From positions 558,001-622,000 of the forward strand of contig CAWGXZ010000004.1 in the NCBI GenBank assembly GCA_963826695.1: a DNA stretch of 64,000 nt. Reading direction: 5' to 3'. The notes below the pieces were generated by a model. The model was not told the origin of the DNA and did no database searches. It saw nothing but the letters and a program-made list of their open reading frames with translations. Position numbers and translations under genes: made by a program. Positions 1-8,203 of the stretch are shown here, in pieces; position 1 is the stretch's first letter; each line of letters begins with the position of its first letter. This stretch comes from CAWGXZ01 sp963826695 (lineage in GTDB: Bacteria > Pseudomonadota > Gammaproteobacteria > Burkholderiales > Burkholderiaceae_C).

Positions 1-2413
1 CCAACGCCTCGGTGATGGCCGGCGGCAAGGGGCCGGAGCGAGCATTCAGCTCGAGCCGATGGGCGCGGGCCGTGCCGCTCAGCACGAGGCGGCCGCTCTC
101 GATCGAATTTGCGCCGACCGCCACACCGCTCAGCTCGGCCTGCAACTCGGTGGCTGCATTGGCGGCAGTGCCAACTTGCCATTGCGCGGTGGCCTTGTCG
201 AGGCGCAGGTCGGCCGCGCGCAGCGCCGTCGCATCCAGGTTGCCGCTGCTGCGAAGTGACGGCCAGCGGCCCTCGATCTGCATCTTCGCCGAAAGCGATC
301 CGGCGAGCGATGCAACCGGTGCCGAGCCCGGCACCAGCCGCAGCAATGGCGCCAGCCGGTTCAATCCCGGCGCATCGAGTGCCAGATTCCAGCGGTCGCG
401 TGCACCCGCGGCCGCCGAAGAGCCAAGCGACGCCAGCTGCAGCACACCGTCCGCAGCGATGCGGTTGCCCGCCACGTCGAGCGCCAAATCGCTGCGCAAC
501 TCGCCACCGGTGCTCCGGAGCTGCAGCGTGCCGCCGAGCGGCACGCCGGCGAGGGTGCTCGGCTGAATCGTCAGCAAGGCTTCCCCCGCCACGGTAGCGA
601 GCTGCTCACCGAGCGTCGGCGGCGTACGGCCGCTGGCACTCGGCACGGCGACCGCCAGCGCCAGCTTGGCGTTGCCGTTGAGCCGGTGGCGGCCCTGCTG
701 CCAGCCGGCCGGCGCACCGGGCCACCAGACGGTCGGGTCGAACTCGGACACGGCGGCGTTGCCCTGCACCTGCCAGGGTGCCGCTCCAGCCGTTCGGTTG
801 ATCTGGCCGGCGAAGGTGGCGCGCGAGTCGCCGGCAACCGCGTCGACTTGCCGCAGATCGATCGCCGTCGCGCCATTGGCGCTGCTGCGCAGGCCGGCGT
901 CGAGCGTCAGTTGCACCTTCGGCAGTTGGCGGCGACCGACATCGGCAAGGACACCTGTCAGCTCGGCCTTGGCGTTCAACGTCATCGGCGATGCCGAGGC
1001 CGCGGCCGCAGGGCGTGCCGGTGTCGAAGCCGCACCCGCAACGCCCGAGGCTGCCGGGCCGGGTGCGGCGACCGGAAGCATCCCGTTCAATTGCGCACGG
1101 CCGGCGAGCCGCATGTCGGGCGCGCGGGCATCGAGTCGCGCTGGCTGCAGATCGGCCAGCAAGAGGTCGAGCGACCAGCCTTCCGGCGCAAAACGGCCCT
1201 TGCCGTCGATGCGACCGGCGGGTGCACTGGCGGCGCCGAGCGTCGTCTCGAAGCGGCGCAACTCGACCACCTGCGGCTGGTCGGGGCGGCCACTGGCCTC
1301 GAGTTCGATGGTACGCAGCGGAAGCCGGTCGTCGCTCCAGGCGCCGGCCGCGCCGTTGGCCAACGTCAGGCGCACATCGGCTGGCTGATCGAGACCGCGG
1401 GTGGTGGCGTGCACCTGGCCACTGAGCAGAGTTTTCGGTGCCGCGGCGTGCAGCGTCGACAGGTCGAGCGAGCGGAGCTCGGCCCGGAAGTCGCCCAGTG
1501 GCCACGGCTCGAACGGCCGCAACACGCCCTCGGCGTCGAGCGACTGCCCAGCGCGGCCTTGTGCCGCATTACCTGCCGCGGCCATTTCGCGCGGCAACGT
1601 CTGCAGTCCGGCCTTCAGCCGCGGAGCGGCCAGCGGCCCGTCGAGACGGGCTTCAGCGCGCCAGTCGAGGCTTGCGAGCAACGAATCGACCGGCGAGGAT
1701 GCGACACCCGGCGCCGTCCCGGCCCTGACGGGCTCGACCGCCACACGCACGGTCATCGCCATGTCGCCGCCGCTGGCGATCTGCAACGAACCCTTGGCCG
1801 CCAGCCGGTCCCAGTTGACGTGCAGGTCGTCGATCTTGTGCACGGCGCCGCGGTCTGCACCGAGGTGAATGGCCGCGTGGACATCGCGCAGCGGCCGGTC
1901 GCCGAGCGCGGCGGCGTGAACTTCTCCGACGGACAAACGGCCGATCTGCAGCTCGAAAGGCAGCCGCAGGTTCTCGGGCGCGCGCAGCGGCTCGTCCGGC
2001 TGCGGCGTGCCGTCGGCCCAGTCGGCACGGTCGGCCGTCAGTTCGTCGATCCGCAGCCGAAGCCAGGCGCCGTCGCCACCGCGAGACACCTGCAGGCCCT
2101 GCCAGCGCGGCTTGGTCAGCGTCAGCCGGGCGCCGCTGATCGGCACGGTGTAGGTCAGCTTGTCGGCCTGGAAATCGCCCAGCAGCGCGCCGCGCGCGCC
2201 CTCGATTTCGAGTCCCGGGACTTGGCGCAGCGCAAAGGCGGTGCCCGCCTCGCTGCGCAGCATCCAGGCCGCGAAGCCGGCCAAACCGACGGCGAGCACC
2301 ACCAGCAGCCCGAGGACCCCGAGAATCCAGGGCAGCATGCGCCGGCGGCGCGCCGGCACAGGTGCTGGCGCAGCAGCGGTCGGCACCGTGGAACGTTCGT
2401 CGCGCGGGCTCAA
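1..2413 (-). CDS. tamB: TamB, inner-membrane translocation and assembly module subunit (partial, C-terminus off window)
   Basis: TamB spans the periplasm and works with the outer-membrane protein TamA in outer-membrane protein and lipid homeostasis. The minus-strand frame is open from the tamA stop to the window edge (at least 804 codons); the family is usually 1,200 or more residues, so the C-terminal DUF490 domain lies outside. A short basic N-terminus (PARRRR) precedes one membrane anchor, WILGVLGLLVVLAVGLAGF, and is followed by long beta-rich repeats such as LEIEGARGALLG. The start is uncertain: TTG at 2413 overlaps the tamA stop, GTG at 2386 and ATG at 2338 are in frame. The anchor and the tamA neighbour make the family assignment firm. 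Confidence 0.9.
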   Translation of the reverse strand, partial: MSPRDERSTVPTAAAPAPVPARRRRMLPWILGVLGLLVVLAVGLAGFAAWMLRSEAGTAFALRQVPGLEIEGARGALLGDFQADKLTYTVPISGARLTLTKPRWQGLQVSRGGDGAWLRLRIDELTADRADWADGTPQPDEPLRAPENLRLPFELQIGRLSVGEVHAAALGDRPLRDVHAAIHLGADRGAVHKIDDLHVNWDRLAAKGSLQIASGGDMAMTVRVAVEPVRAGTAPGVASSPVDSLLASLDWRAEARLDGPLAAPRLKAGLQTLPREMAAAGNAAQGRAGQSLDAEGVLRPFEPWPLGDFRAELRSLDLSTLHAAAPKTLLSGQVHATTRGLDQPADVRLTLANGAAGAWSDDRLPLRTIELEASGRPDQPQVVELRRFETTLGAASAPAGRIDGKGRFAPEGWSLDLLLADLQPARLDARAPDMRLAGRAQLNGMLPVAAPGPAASGVAGAASTPARPAAAASASPMTLNAKAELTGVLADVGRRQLPKVQLTLDAGLRSSANGATAIDLRQVDAVAGDSRATFAGQINRTAGAAPWQVQGNAAVSEFDPTVWWPGAPAGWQQGRHRLNGNAKLALAVAVPSASGRTPPTLGEQLATVAGEALLTIQPSTLAGVPLGGTLQLRSTGGELRSDLALDVAGNRIAADGVLQLASLGSSAAAGARDRWNLALDAPGLNRLAPLLRLVPGSAPVASLAGSLSAKMQIEGRWPSLRSSGNLDATALRAADLRLDKATAQWQVGTAANAATELQAELSGVAVGANSIESGRLVLSGTARAHRLELNARSGPLPPAITEAL

Positions 2414-4317
2414 AACACGATTCCCGCGCTGAGGTGCAGACGGATCTCGCGCACCGCCTCACCGTATGCAATGTCGAAGCGCAGCGGGCCGACCGGGCTG
2501 CGCACGCGCACGCCGACACCCGCCCCGAAGCGAGGCTTCAGGCTCCCCCAGTCCGCAGCGGCATTGCCGGCGTCGATGAAGGTTGCCCACCAGATCGACG
2601 GTAGCTGCGGAATCGGCCGCGCCAGCTCGGCACTGGCGGTCATCAGCACCCGGCCACCGGTGACCTTGCCCTGAACCAGCGGGCCGAGCGAGCGGAATTC
2701 ATAGCCGCGCACCGAATCGTCGCCGCCGGCGCGGAATTCGAGCGCATCGGGAACGCCGACGTTCTGCCCAGCGAAAACCTGCCCGACCTGGATCCGGCCG
2801 CTGCCGAACCAGTCGCCGAGCGGCTGGTAGACAGTCAACCGGCCGAGGCCGCGGGCGAATGGGCCGTTTTCCTGCCGTGTGGCCAGCGCATAGCCTGCGC
2901 CGGTTTCGCCGCTCAGGCTGTAGCCGCGGGTCGGCAGCAGCACGTTGTCGACGTTGCGCCAGACGAAGTGGAAATTGCCCGATGCGGCGCGCACCGACTG
3001 CTGCAGCACGTCACTGCGATCCGATTCCGCGAGCAACTCGGCAAAGGCCAGCTTCTCGAGCCGCTCGGTCTGGAACGAGCGGCCGGCGCGCAGCCGTGCG
3101 CTGACGATCAGCGAATCGAGGCTCACCTGACGCTGTACGTTGGCGCCCACCAGGCGCCGATAGCCACCTTCCAGCGGGTGCGATGTCAGGTCGCCCTCCC
3201 ACGACTGGCGGTCGCGGCCGAGCGCGAACTTGTTCTTGGCAATCCAGTCCGAGCCGAAAAACGAGCGGTTGAATACCCGCCGGTGGGTGTGTTCGAAAGT
3301 CACCCGTTCACCGGTCTGGTCGCTGTAGCCGACGCCGAACGTCGCCTGCTGCAGCGGCATTTCACGCAGCCGCACCAGCACCGGCGCCGTCTTGGCGGTG
3401 GCCGGATCGGCATCGAGTTCGACGATCACGCCTTCGAACAAGGTGGCGCGCTGCAGCCGTTCCTGGTAGTCGAGCAGCAGCTTCTCGCGGTACGGCGTTC
3501 CCGGGCCGAAGGTGGCGAGATTGCGCACGGCCGACTCGCTGTAGATCTGCAGGCCCTCGACGCGCACCTCGCCGAGGCGGTACAGCGGGCCGCTGTCGGC
3601 GCGAAGTGCGAGGCTGGCCTCGTTTGCCGGCGCATTGACCGTGGCCTGGGTCGATTCCCAGGTGGCCGCGGCGTAGCCGTCGGCGCGCAGCCGGGCCAGC
3701 GAGCCGTTCTTGGCACTGCCCCAGTCGGCGTCGCGGAACGGCTCGCCGACAGGCAGCGGCCAGTCGTCCCTGAATTGCTGGCGCTGACGCAAGGCGACGG
3801 AATCGCCGGCGCTGGCAAGGTCCTGCAATTCGCCGCTGACAGCGATGTCGACCTTGGCGACCCGCGTACGCGGGCCGGGGTCGACCCGCACCTGCACGAC
3901 AGGCAGCTCGCCGGGAGCCGTGGCGGCGATTCGCCGGGCCTCGACCTCGGCATTGAAATAGCCTTCGGTCTCGATCAGCCCACGGGCCTGCGCCGGCGTG
4001 GTGGCGACCAGCCGGTCGAGCTCTGCGCTGTTGATGCTGTCGGCGTCGGTTGCCTTCTGGAAGCGGGCTATATCGAGGAAACCGAGCAGCAGCTCGCGCA
4101 GCGCGCGCGGTGCAGCCACCTCGACGCGGTAGGCAGGCGGTCCGACCACCGGCTCGGGCGGACCCTCGGCCGCCTTGGCGTCACCGCTTTTGCCGAACGG
4201 CAGCGCCGCGCAGCCGGCAAGCAGCAGCATGGGCAACAGGCCTGCCGCCGAAAGACGCAGCCGGGCGAATCCCGATGCGCCAACGGGCCCGGTATCGCCG
4301 GTGGCCACAGCCCTCAC
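2410..4317 (-). CDS. tamA: TamA, Omp85-family outer-membrane assembly protein
   Basis: An outer-membrane beta-barrel of the Omp85 superfamily that partners TamB. The 635-residue product has N-terminal POTRA-like repeats (about residues 60-330) and a C-terminal barrel with the superfamily motif SVRGYEFRSLGP and a terminal phenylalanine (SAGIVF), the usual barrel-assembly signal. I place the start at GTG 4317, which overlaps the upstream VWA gene stop by four bases (GTGA); a longer upstream extension in this frame only reads antisense-like sequence through that gene. Residues 31-36 read LLLAGC, so the protein may be lipid-modified, which is not typical of E. coli TamA. It is translationally coupled to tamB. 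Confidence 0.92.
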   Translation of the reverse strand: MRAVATGDTGPVGASGFARLRLSAAGLLPMLLLAGCAALPFGKSGDAKAAEGPPEPVVGPPAYRVEVAAPRALRELLLGFLDIARFQKATDADSINSAELDRLVATTPAQARGLIETEGYFNAEVEARRIAATAPGELPVVQVRVDPGPRTRVAKVDIAVSGELQDLASAGDSVALRQRQQFRDDWPLPVGEPFRDADWGSAKNGSLARLRADGYAAATWESTQATVNAPANEASLALRADSGPLYRLGEVRVEGLQIYSESAVRNLATFGPGTPYREKLLLDYQERLQRATLFEGVIVELDADPATAKTAPVLVRLREMPLQQATFGVGYSDQTGERVTFEHTHRRVFNRSFFGSDWIAKNKFALGRDRQSWEGDLTSHPLEGGYRRLVGANVQRQVSLDSLIVSARLRAGRSFQTERLEKLAFAELLAESDRSDVLQQSVRAASGNFHFVWRNVDNVLLPTRGYSLSGETGAGYALATRQENGPFARGLGRLTVYQPLGDWFGSGRIQVGQVFAGQNVGVPDALEFRAGGDDSVRGYEFRSLGPLVQGKVTGGRVLMTASAELARPIPQLPSIWWATFIDAGNAAADWGSLKPRFGAGVGVRVRSPVGPLRFDIAYGEAVREIRLHLSAGIVF

Positions 4318-5498
4318 TTGCCGAGCAGGCGCATCGCGCCCTCGAGGCCCGGCAGCGTCAGCGGGAACATCCGCTGACCCATCAGCTGCTGCACCACCGC
4401 GATGCTTTGCCGGTAGCCCCAGAGTCCCTGCGGCTCGGGATTGATCCAGGCAAATTTGGGAAACGCATTGGTCAGTCGTGCCAGCCATTCGGCCCCGGGC
4501 TCCTCGTTGTTGGTTTCCACACTGCCGCCGGGCTGCAGGATTTCGTAGGGGCTCATCGTCGCGTCGCCGACGAAGATCAGCTTGTAGTCGCGGTTGTATT
4601 TGCGGATCACATCCCAGGTCGGGAACTTCTCGGCGTAGCGGCGCCGGTTGTTCTTCCACAGATGGTCGTAGACGCAGTTGTGGAAGTAATAGAACTCGAG
4701 GTGCTTGAACTCGGCCTTGGCGGCGCTGAACAGCTCCTCGACACGGTGCACGTGTTCGTCCATCGTGCCGCCGACATCCATCAGCAGCAGCACCTTCACC
4801 CGGTTGTGGCGCTCCGGGATCATCTTCAGGTCGAGCCAGCCTGCATTCGCCGCCGTGGCGCGGATCGTGTGGTCGAGGTCGAGCTCGTCGGCAGCACCTT
4901 CGCGCGCAAAGCGGCGCAGCCGCCGCAGTGCCACCTTGATGTTGCGCGTGCCGAGTTCGAGGGCATCGTCGTAATCGCGGAACTGGCGCTGGTCCCAGAC
5001 CTTGACTGCGCTCCGGTTGCGGCCCTTGTCCTGGCCGATGCGGATGCCCTGCGGGTTGTAGCCGTAGGCGCCGTACGGGCTGGTGCCTCCCGTGCCGATC
5101 ATCTTGCTGCCGCCTTCATGGCGTTCCTTCTGCTCCTCGAAGCGCTTCTTCAGCGTTTCCATCAGCTCGTCCCAGCCCATCTTCTCGATGGCGGCCTTTT
5201 CCTCGGGGCTGAGATCGAGCTCGAACTTCTTCTTCAGCCAGTCGAGCGGAATGTCGCGGGTGAAGTCGGCAAGCAGCTCGACGCCCTTGAAGTAAGCCGC
5301 GAAGGCGCGGTCGAACTTGTCGAAGCTGGCCTCGTCCTTGACAAGCGCAATCCGTGCCAGGTAGTAGAACTTGTCGACCGTCGGTCCGCCGTCGTCGTCG
5401 ATCACGCCGGACTTGATCGCCTGCAGCAGCATCAGGTATTCGTTGACCGAAACCTTGAGCTTGGCAGCGCGCAGCGTGAAGAAAAAGTCGATGAGCAT
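4314..5498 (-). CDS. VWA domain-containing CoxE-like protein
   Basis: A 394-residue cytoplasmic protein with a C-terminal von Willebrand A domain. The metal-site motif appears as LLLMDVGGTMDEH, the degenerate MIDAS typical of CoxE-like proteins. These proteins act with MoxR AAA+ ATPases as chaperone-like pairs that mature or insert metal cofactors, and a MoxR gene lies directly upstream here on the same strand. ATG 5498 (MLIDFFFTLRAAK) is the natural start; the longer frame upstream is low-complexity read-through. The substrate of the pair cannot be deduced from the sequence. Confidence 0.88.
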   Translation of the reverse strand: MLIDFFFTLRAAKLKVSVNEYLMLLQAIKSGVIDDDGGPTVDKFYYLARIALVKDEASFDKFDRAFAAYFKGVELLADFTRDIPLDWLKKKFELDLSPEEKAAIEKMGWDELMETLKKRFEEQKERHEGGSKMIGTGGTSPYGAYGYNPQGIRIGQDKGRNRSAVKVWDQRQFRDYDDALELGTRNIKVALRRLRRFAREGAADELDLDHTIRATAANAGWLDLKMIPERHNRVKVLLLMDVGGTMDEHVHRVEELFSAAKAEFKHLEFYYFHNCVYDHLWKNNRRRYAEKFPTWDVIRKYNRDYKLIFVGDATMSPYEILQPGGSVETNNEEPGAEWLARLTNAFPKFAWINPEPQGLWGYRQSIAVVQQLMGQRMFPLTLPGLEGAMRLLGK

Positions 5499-5663
5499 GG
5501 GCGGGGTCCGGTCGCGAGTCGAGCCCGATCCGCGGCAGACGACAACGGCATGTGGCACACCCGCCAGCGACGCGGCTCTGCGGGGCGGCGGATTCTAGGT
5601 TGCGTCCGGCCGCCGTCGCCGCGTGGGGGCTTGCGGCCGGACGGCGGGACGCAAGCCCGAGCT

Positions 5664-6506
5664 TCAGCGGTTGTGCCGCTGCATGTAGACCAGCTTCTCG
5701 AACAGGGAGACGTCCTGCTCGTTCTTCAGCAGCGCACCGAGCAGCGGCGGAATCGCCACCTTGTCGTCGGCACTCTGCAGCGCTTCGAGCGGAATGTCCT
5801 CGGCGACCAGCAGCTTCAGCCAGTCGAGCAGCTCGCTGGTGCTCGGCTTCTTCTTCAGGCCCGGCAGGCCGCGCACGTCGTAGAAGCTCTTCAGTGCGGC
5901 GCCAAGCAGTTCGCGCCGGAGCCCGGGGAAGTGCACCTCGACGATCGAGCGCATCGTCTCGGCGTCGGGGAAGCGGATGTAGTGGAAGAAACAGCGGCGC
6001 AAGAAGGCGTCGGGCAACTCCTTCTCGTTGTTCGACGTGATGACGACCAGCGGCCGGTGCCGCGCCTTGATCAGCTCGCGCGTCTCGTAGACGTAGAACT
6101 CCATCCGGTCGATCTCGCGCAGCAGGTCGTTCGGAAACTCGATGTCGGCCTTGTCGATCTCGTCGATCAGCAGCGCGGTCGGCTCGTCGGCGGTGAAGGC
6201 CTGCCACAGCACGCCGCGGACGATGTAGTTGTGGATGTCCTGCACGCGCGCGTCGCCGAGCTGGCTGTCGCGCAGACGACTGACGGCGTCGTATTCGTAG
6301 AGGCCCTGCTGCGCCTTGGTCGTGCTCTTGATGTGCCACTGCAGCAGCGGCATTTCGAGCGCTCTGGCAACTTCCTCGGCCAGCATCGTCTTGCCGGTTC
6401 CGGGCTCGCCCTTGACCAGCAACGGGCGCTTCAGCGTGGCTGCCGCGTTGACCGCGAGCATCAGGTCGTCGGTCGCGACATAGCGGTCGGAGCCGGTGAA
6501 CTTCAT
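5664..6506 (-). CDS. MoxR-family AAA+ ATPase
   Basis: A 280-residue AAA+ ATPase. Walker A is GEPGTGKT at residues 33-40, Walker B is ALLIDEIDKAD, and the sensor region is VVITSNNEKELPDAFLRRC, as expected for MoxR proteins. ATG 6506 begins MKFTGSDRYV and gives the usual family length. It is transcribed toward the CoxE-like VWA gene 165 bp downstream, and the two are expected to form a cofactor-insertion or complex-assembly module. The protein reads cytosolic, with no membrane segment. Confidence 0.92.
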   Translation of the reverse strand: MKFTGSDRYVATDDLMLAVNAAATLKRPLLVKGEPGTGKTMLAEEVARALEMPLLQWHIKSTTKAQQGLYEYDAVSRLRDSQLGDARVQDIHNYIVRGVLWQAFTADEPTALLIDEIDKADIEFPNDLLREIDRMEFYVYETRELIKARHRPLVVITSNNEKELPDAFLRRCFFHYIRFPDAETMRSIVEVHFPGLRRELLGAALKSFYDVRGLPGLKKKPSTSELLDWLKLLVAEDIPLEALQSADDKVAIPPLLGALLKNEQDVSLFEKLVYMQRHNR

Positions 6507-6554
6507 AGGTGGAAAGGCTCCGTGAAGGGGTCCGGGCCAGTATAAGGGGCCCCC

Positions 6555-6560
6555 TATAAT
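6555..6560 (+). promoter_or_regulatory. Possible -10 element for the cytochrome c4 gene
   Basis: The perfect hexamer TATAAT stands out in a GC-rich 87-bp gap between the divergent moxR and cytochrome genes, 34 bp before the cytochrome ATG. No good -35 hexamer is visible 16-18 bp upstream (the site reads CCGGGC-like), so this is a suggestion only. Confidence 0.4.
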
Positions 6561-6593
6561 TCCCCGCACCCTTGCCCCGCGCCGCCCGAGCCC

Positions 6594-7244
6594 ATGAAAA
6601 AACTGTTCGCAACTGCCGTCCTGTCGCTCGCGGTATCGGCGGTTTCGCCGGTGATCGCGGCCGAGTCGGCGGACTCGCTCGGAGGCAAGACGGCAATGTG
6701 CATCGGCTGCCACAACATCCGTGGCTACCAGGCGAGTTTTCCCCAGGTGCACAAGGTGCCGATGATTTCGGGCCAGAACGCCAAGTACATTGCCGCGGCG
6801 CTCACCGCCTATCGCAAGGGCGACCGCAAGCATCCGACGATGCGCGCCGTGGCAGGCTCGCTGACCGATGCCGATATCGACGCGCTGGCGGCCTTTTACG
6901 AACGCCAGGGTGGCCCGGCACAGGCCGCTGGCGGCAAGTCGCATGAACCGTCGACGCAGGTGGCCGAGTTGCTCAAGAAGGCCAACTGCGCCTCGTGCCA
7001 CGGGGAGAACTTCAGCAAGCCAGTCGATCCGAGCTATCCGAAGCTGGCCGGCCAGCATGCCGACTACCTGTTCGTCGCGCTCAAGTCGTACCGCGTCGAG
7101 AACAACCCGCAGGTGGGCCGCAACAACGCCATCATGGCCGGCATGGCCAAGCTCTACACACCCGCCGAGCTGAAGCTGATGGCCGACTACCTCGGCTCGC
7201 TGGAAGGCGACCTGAAGGTGGTGCCGCAGTCGCCGCTTCGCTGA
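6594..7244 (+). CDS. Diheme cytochrome c4-type protein
   Basis: A periplasmic electron carrier of 216 residues. It has a Sec signal peptide (MKKLFATAVLSLAV, cleavage near AIA/AES around residue 23) and two heme c attachment sites, CIGCH at 36-40 and CASCH near residue 133, each followed by a methionine-containing region that could supply the sixth ligand. The two-domain layout and length match cytochrome c4 proteins, which deliver electrons to terminal oxidases or nitrite/nitric-oxide reductases. It stands alone, divergent from the MoxR gene and upstream of a tandem repeat block. Confidence 0.92.
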   Translation: MKKLFATAVLSLAVSAVSPVIAAESADSLGGKTAMCIGCHNIRGYQASFPQVHKVPMISGQNAKYIAAALTAYRKGDRKHPTMRAVAGSLTDADIDALAAFYERQGGPAQAAGGKSHEPSTQVAELLKKANCASCHGENFSKPVDPSYPKLAGQHADYLFVALKSYRVENNPQVGRNNAIMAGMAKLYTPAELKLMADYLGSLEGDLKVVPQSPLR

Positions 7245-7263
7245 AGGTGTGAATAAACCTGCT

Positions 7264-7770
7264 GCGCGTCCCGATCTCGCATCTCCGGTGCTCGCCGGAC
7301 GCCATGTCCGGCTGTGCTCCTCAATGCAAGCTCGGGCCGCTCGCTACGGTGTCTTTCACACCTTCTGGCCGTGTGCCAAGTCGCCCTGTGGCGCTCAGCG
7401 CGTCGCTCTCCGCCGGGCGCAGTCGACCTAGCGCGCGTCCCGATCTCGCATCTCCGGTGCTCGCCGGACGCCATGTCCGGCTGTGCTCCTCAATGCAAGC
7501 TCGGGCTGCTCGCTACGGTTTCTTTCACACCTTCTGGCCGTGTGCCAAGTCGCCCTGTGGCGCTCAGCGCGTCGCGCTCCGCCGGGCGAAGTCGACATAG
7601 CGCGCGGCCCGATCTCGCATCTCCGGTGCTCGCCGGACGCCATGTCCGGCTGTGCGCCTCAAAGCAAGCTCGGGCCGCTCGCTGCGGTTTCTTTCACACC
7701 TTCTGGCCGTGTGCCAAGGCGCCCTGCGGCGCTCAGCGCGTCGCTCTCTGCCGGGCGCAATCGACATAGC
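7264..7770. repeat. Three tandem copies of a 169-bp repeat
   Basis: Units begin at about 7264, 7433 and 7602, with an exact spacing of 169 bp and high identity. Each carries a small perfect inverted repeat (GCCGGAC, 5-bp spacer, GTCCGGC). The last 38 bp of unit 3 are also the 3' end of the convergent DUF1841 gene, and units 1 and 2 keep the same terminal codons (reading YVDFARR-SATR-stop on the minus strand). The block therefore looks like amplification of a segment that began inside that gene. The block fills almost all of the 488-bp gap between the cytochrome gene and the DUF1841 gene; I see no other gene in it. Confidence 0.9.
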
Positions 7771-8164
7771 GCGCGCCATCGGGCGGCAAGCCGCTGCGCT
7801 GCGACTCCCAGAGCATTTCGCCGAGGCACTCCATCAGCTCGTGCTGCGCGGCGTGCGCACTGCCGAGCCGCGCGGCCAGCAGCTCGCTGGCCTGGCGGAT
7901 ACCCGGTGGCTGGTCGATCGATACCTGTTCGCTGATCGACAGGTGCATCGAGAGGTGCAGGAACGGGTTGGTGCGGCCTGTCTCGACGTCGTACACCTTG
8001 GCCACCGCGGCGTCTGCGTCGGCCAGTTCGGCGCGGTATTCCGGGTGCTCGCCGATCCAGTCGGCGGCGATGGCCTCGAGCGGGCTGAGCGGCCGACCTT
8101 CGGCCTGCTTGGCAAGTGCCGCGCAGAAAAAGCGGCGAACGTCGTTCTGTGATGGACTGAACAT
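7733..8164 (-). CDS. DUF1841 family protein
   Basis: A 143-residue soluble protein of unknown function that I recognise as a DUF1841-type family found mainly in betaproteobacteria (MFSPSQNDVRRFFCAALAK at the N-terminus, HLSMHLSISEQVSIDQP in the middle, HELMECLGEMLWESQR near the end). It has no signal peptide or membrane segment. Its last 12 codons lie inside the third unit of the 169-bp tandem repeat, so the C-terminal tail may be strain-variable. No functional partner is evident from the neighbours. Confidence 0.8.
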   Translation of the reverse strand: MFSPSQNDVRRFFCAALAKQAEGRPLSPLEAIAADWIGEHPEYRAELADADAAVAKVYDVETGRTNPFLHLSMHLSISEQVSIDQPPGIRQASELLAARLGSAHAAQHELMECLGEMLWESQRSGLPPDGARYVDCARQRATR

Positions 8165-8203
8165 GCGGTAATTGTCTCGCTTGCCTGGGTGCAGGCATCG
8201 ACT

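Noticed and set aside
686..2674. A 662-codon plus-strand frame opposite tamB
   Set aside because: Antisense to tamB, which has a clear membrane anchor and family repeats.
4050..6545. An 831-codon plus-strand frame opposite tamA, the VWA gene and moxR
   Set aside because: It is antisense to three clear genes, and its translation is low-complexity with no domain; an artefact of high GC.
7264..7770. CRISPR array
   Set aside because: The units are 169 bp and contiguous, with no short repeats separated by unique spacers and no cas genes nearby.
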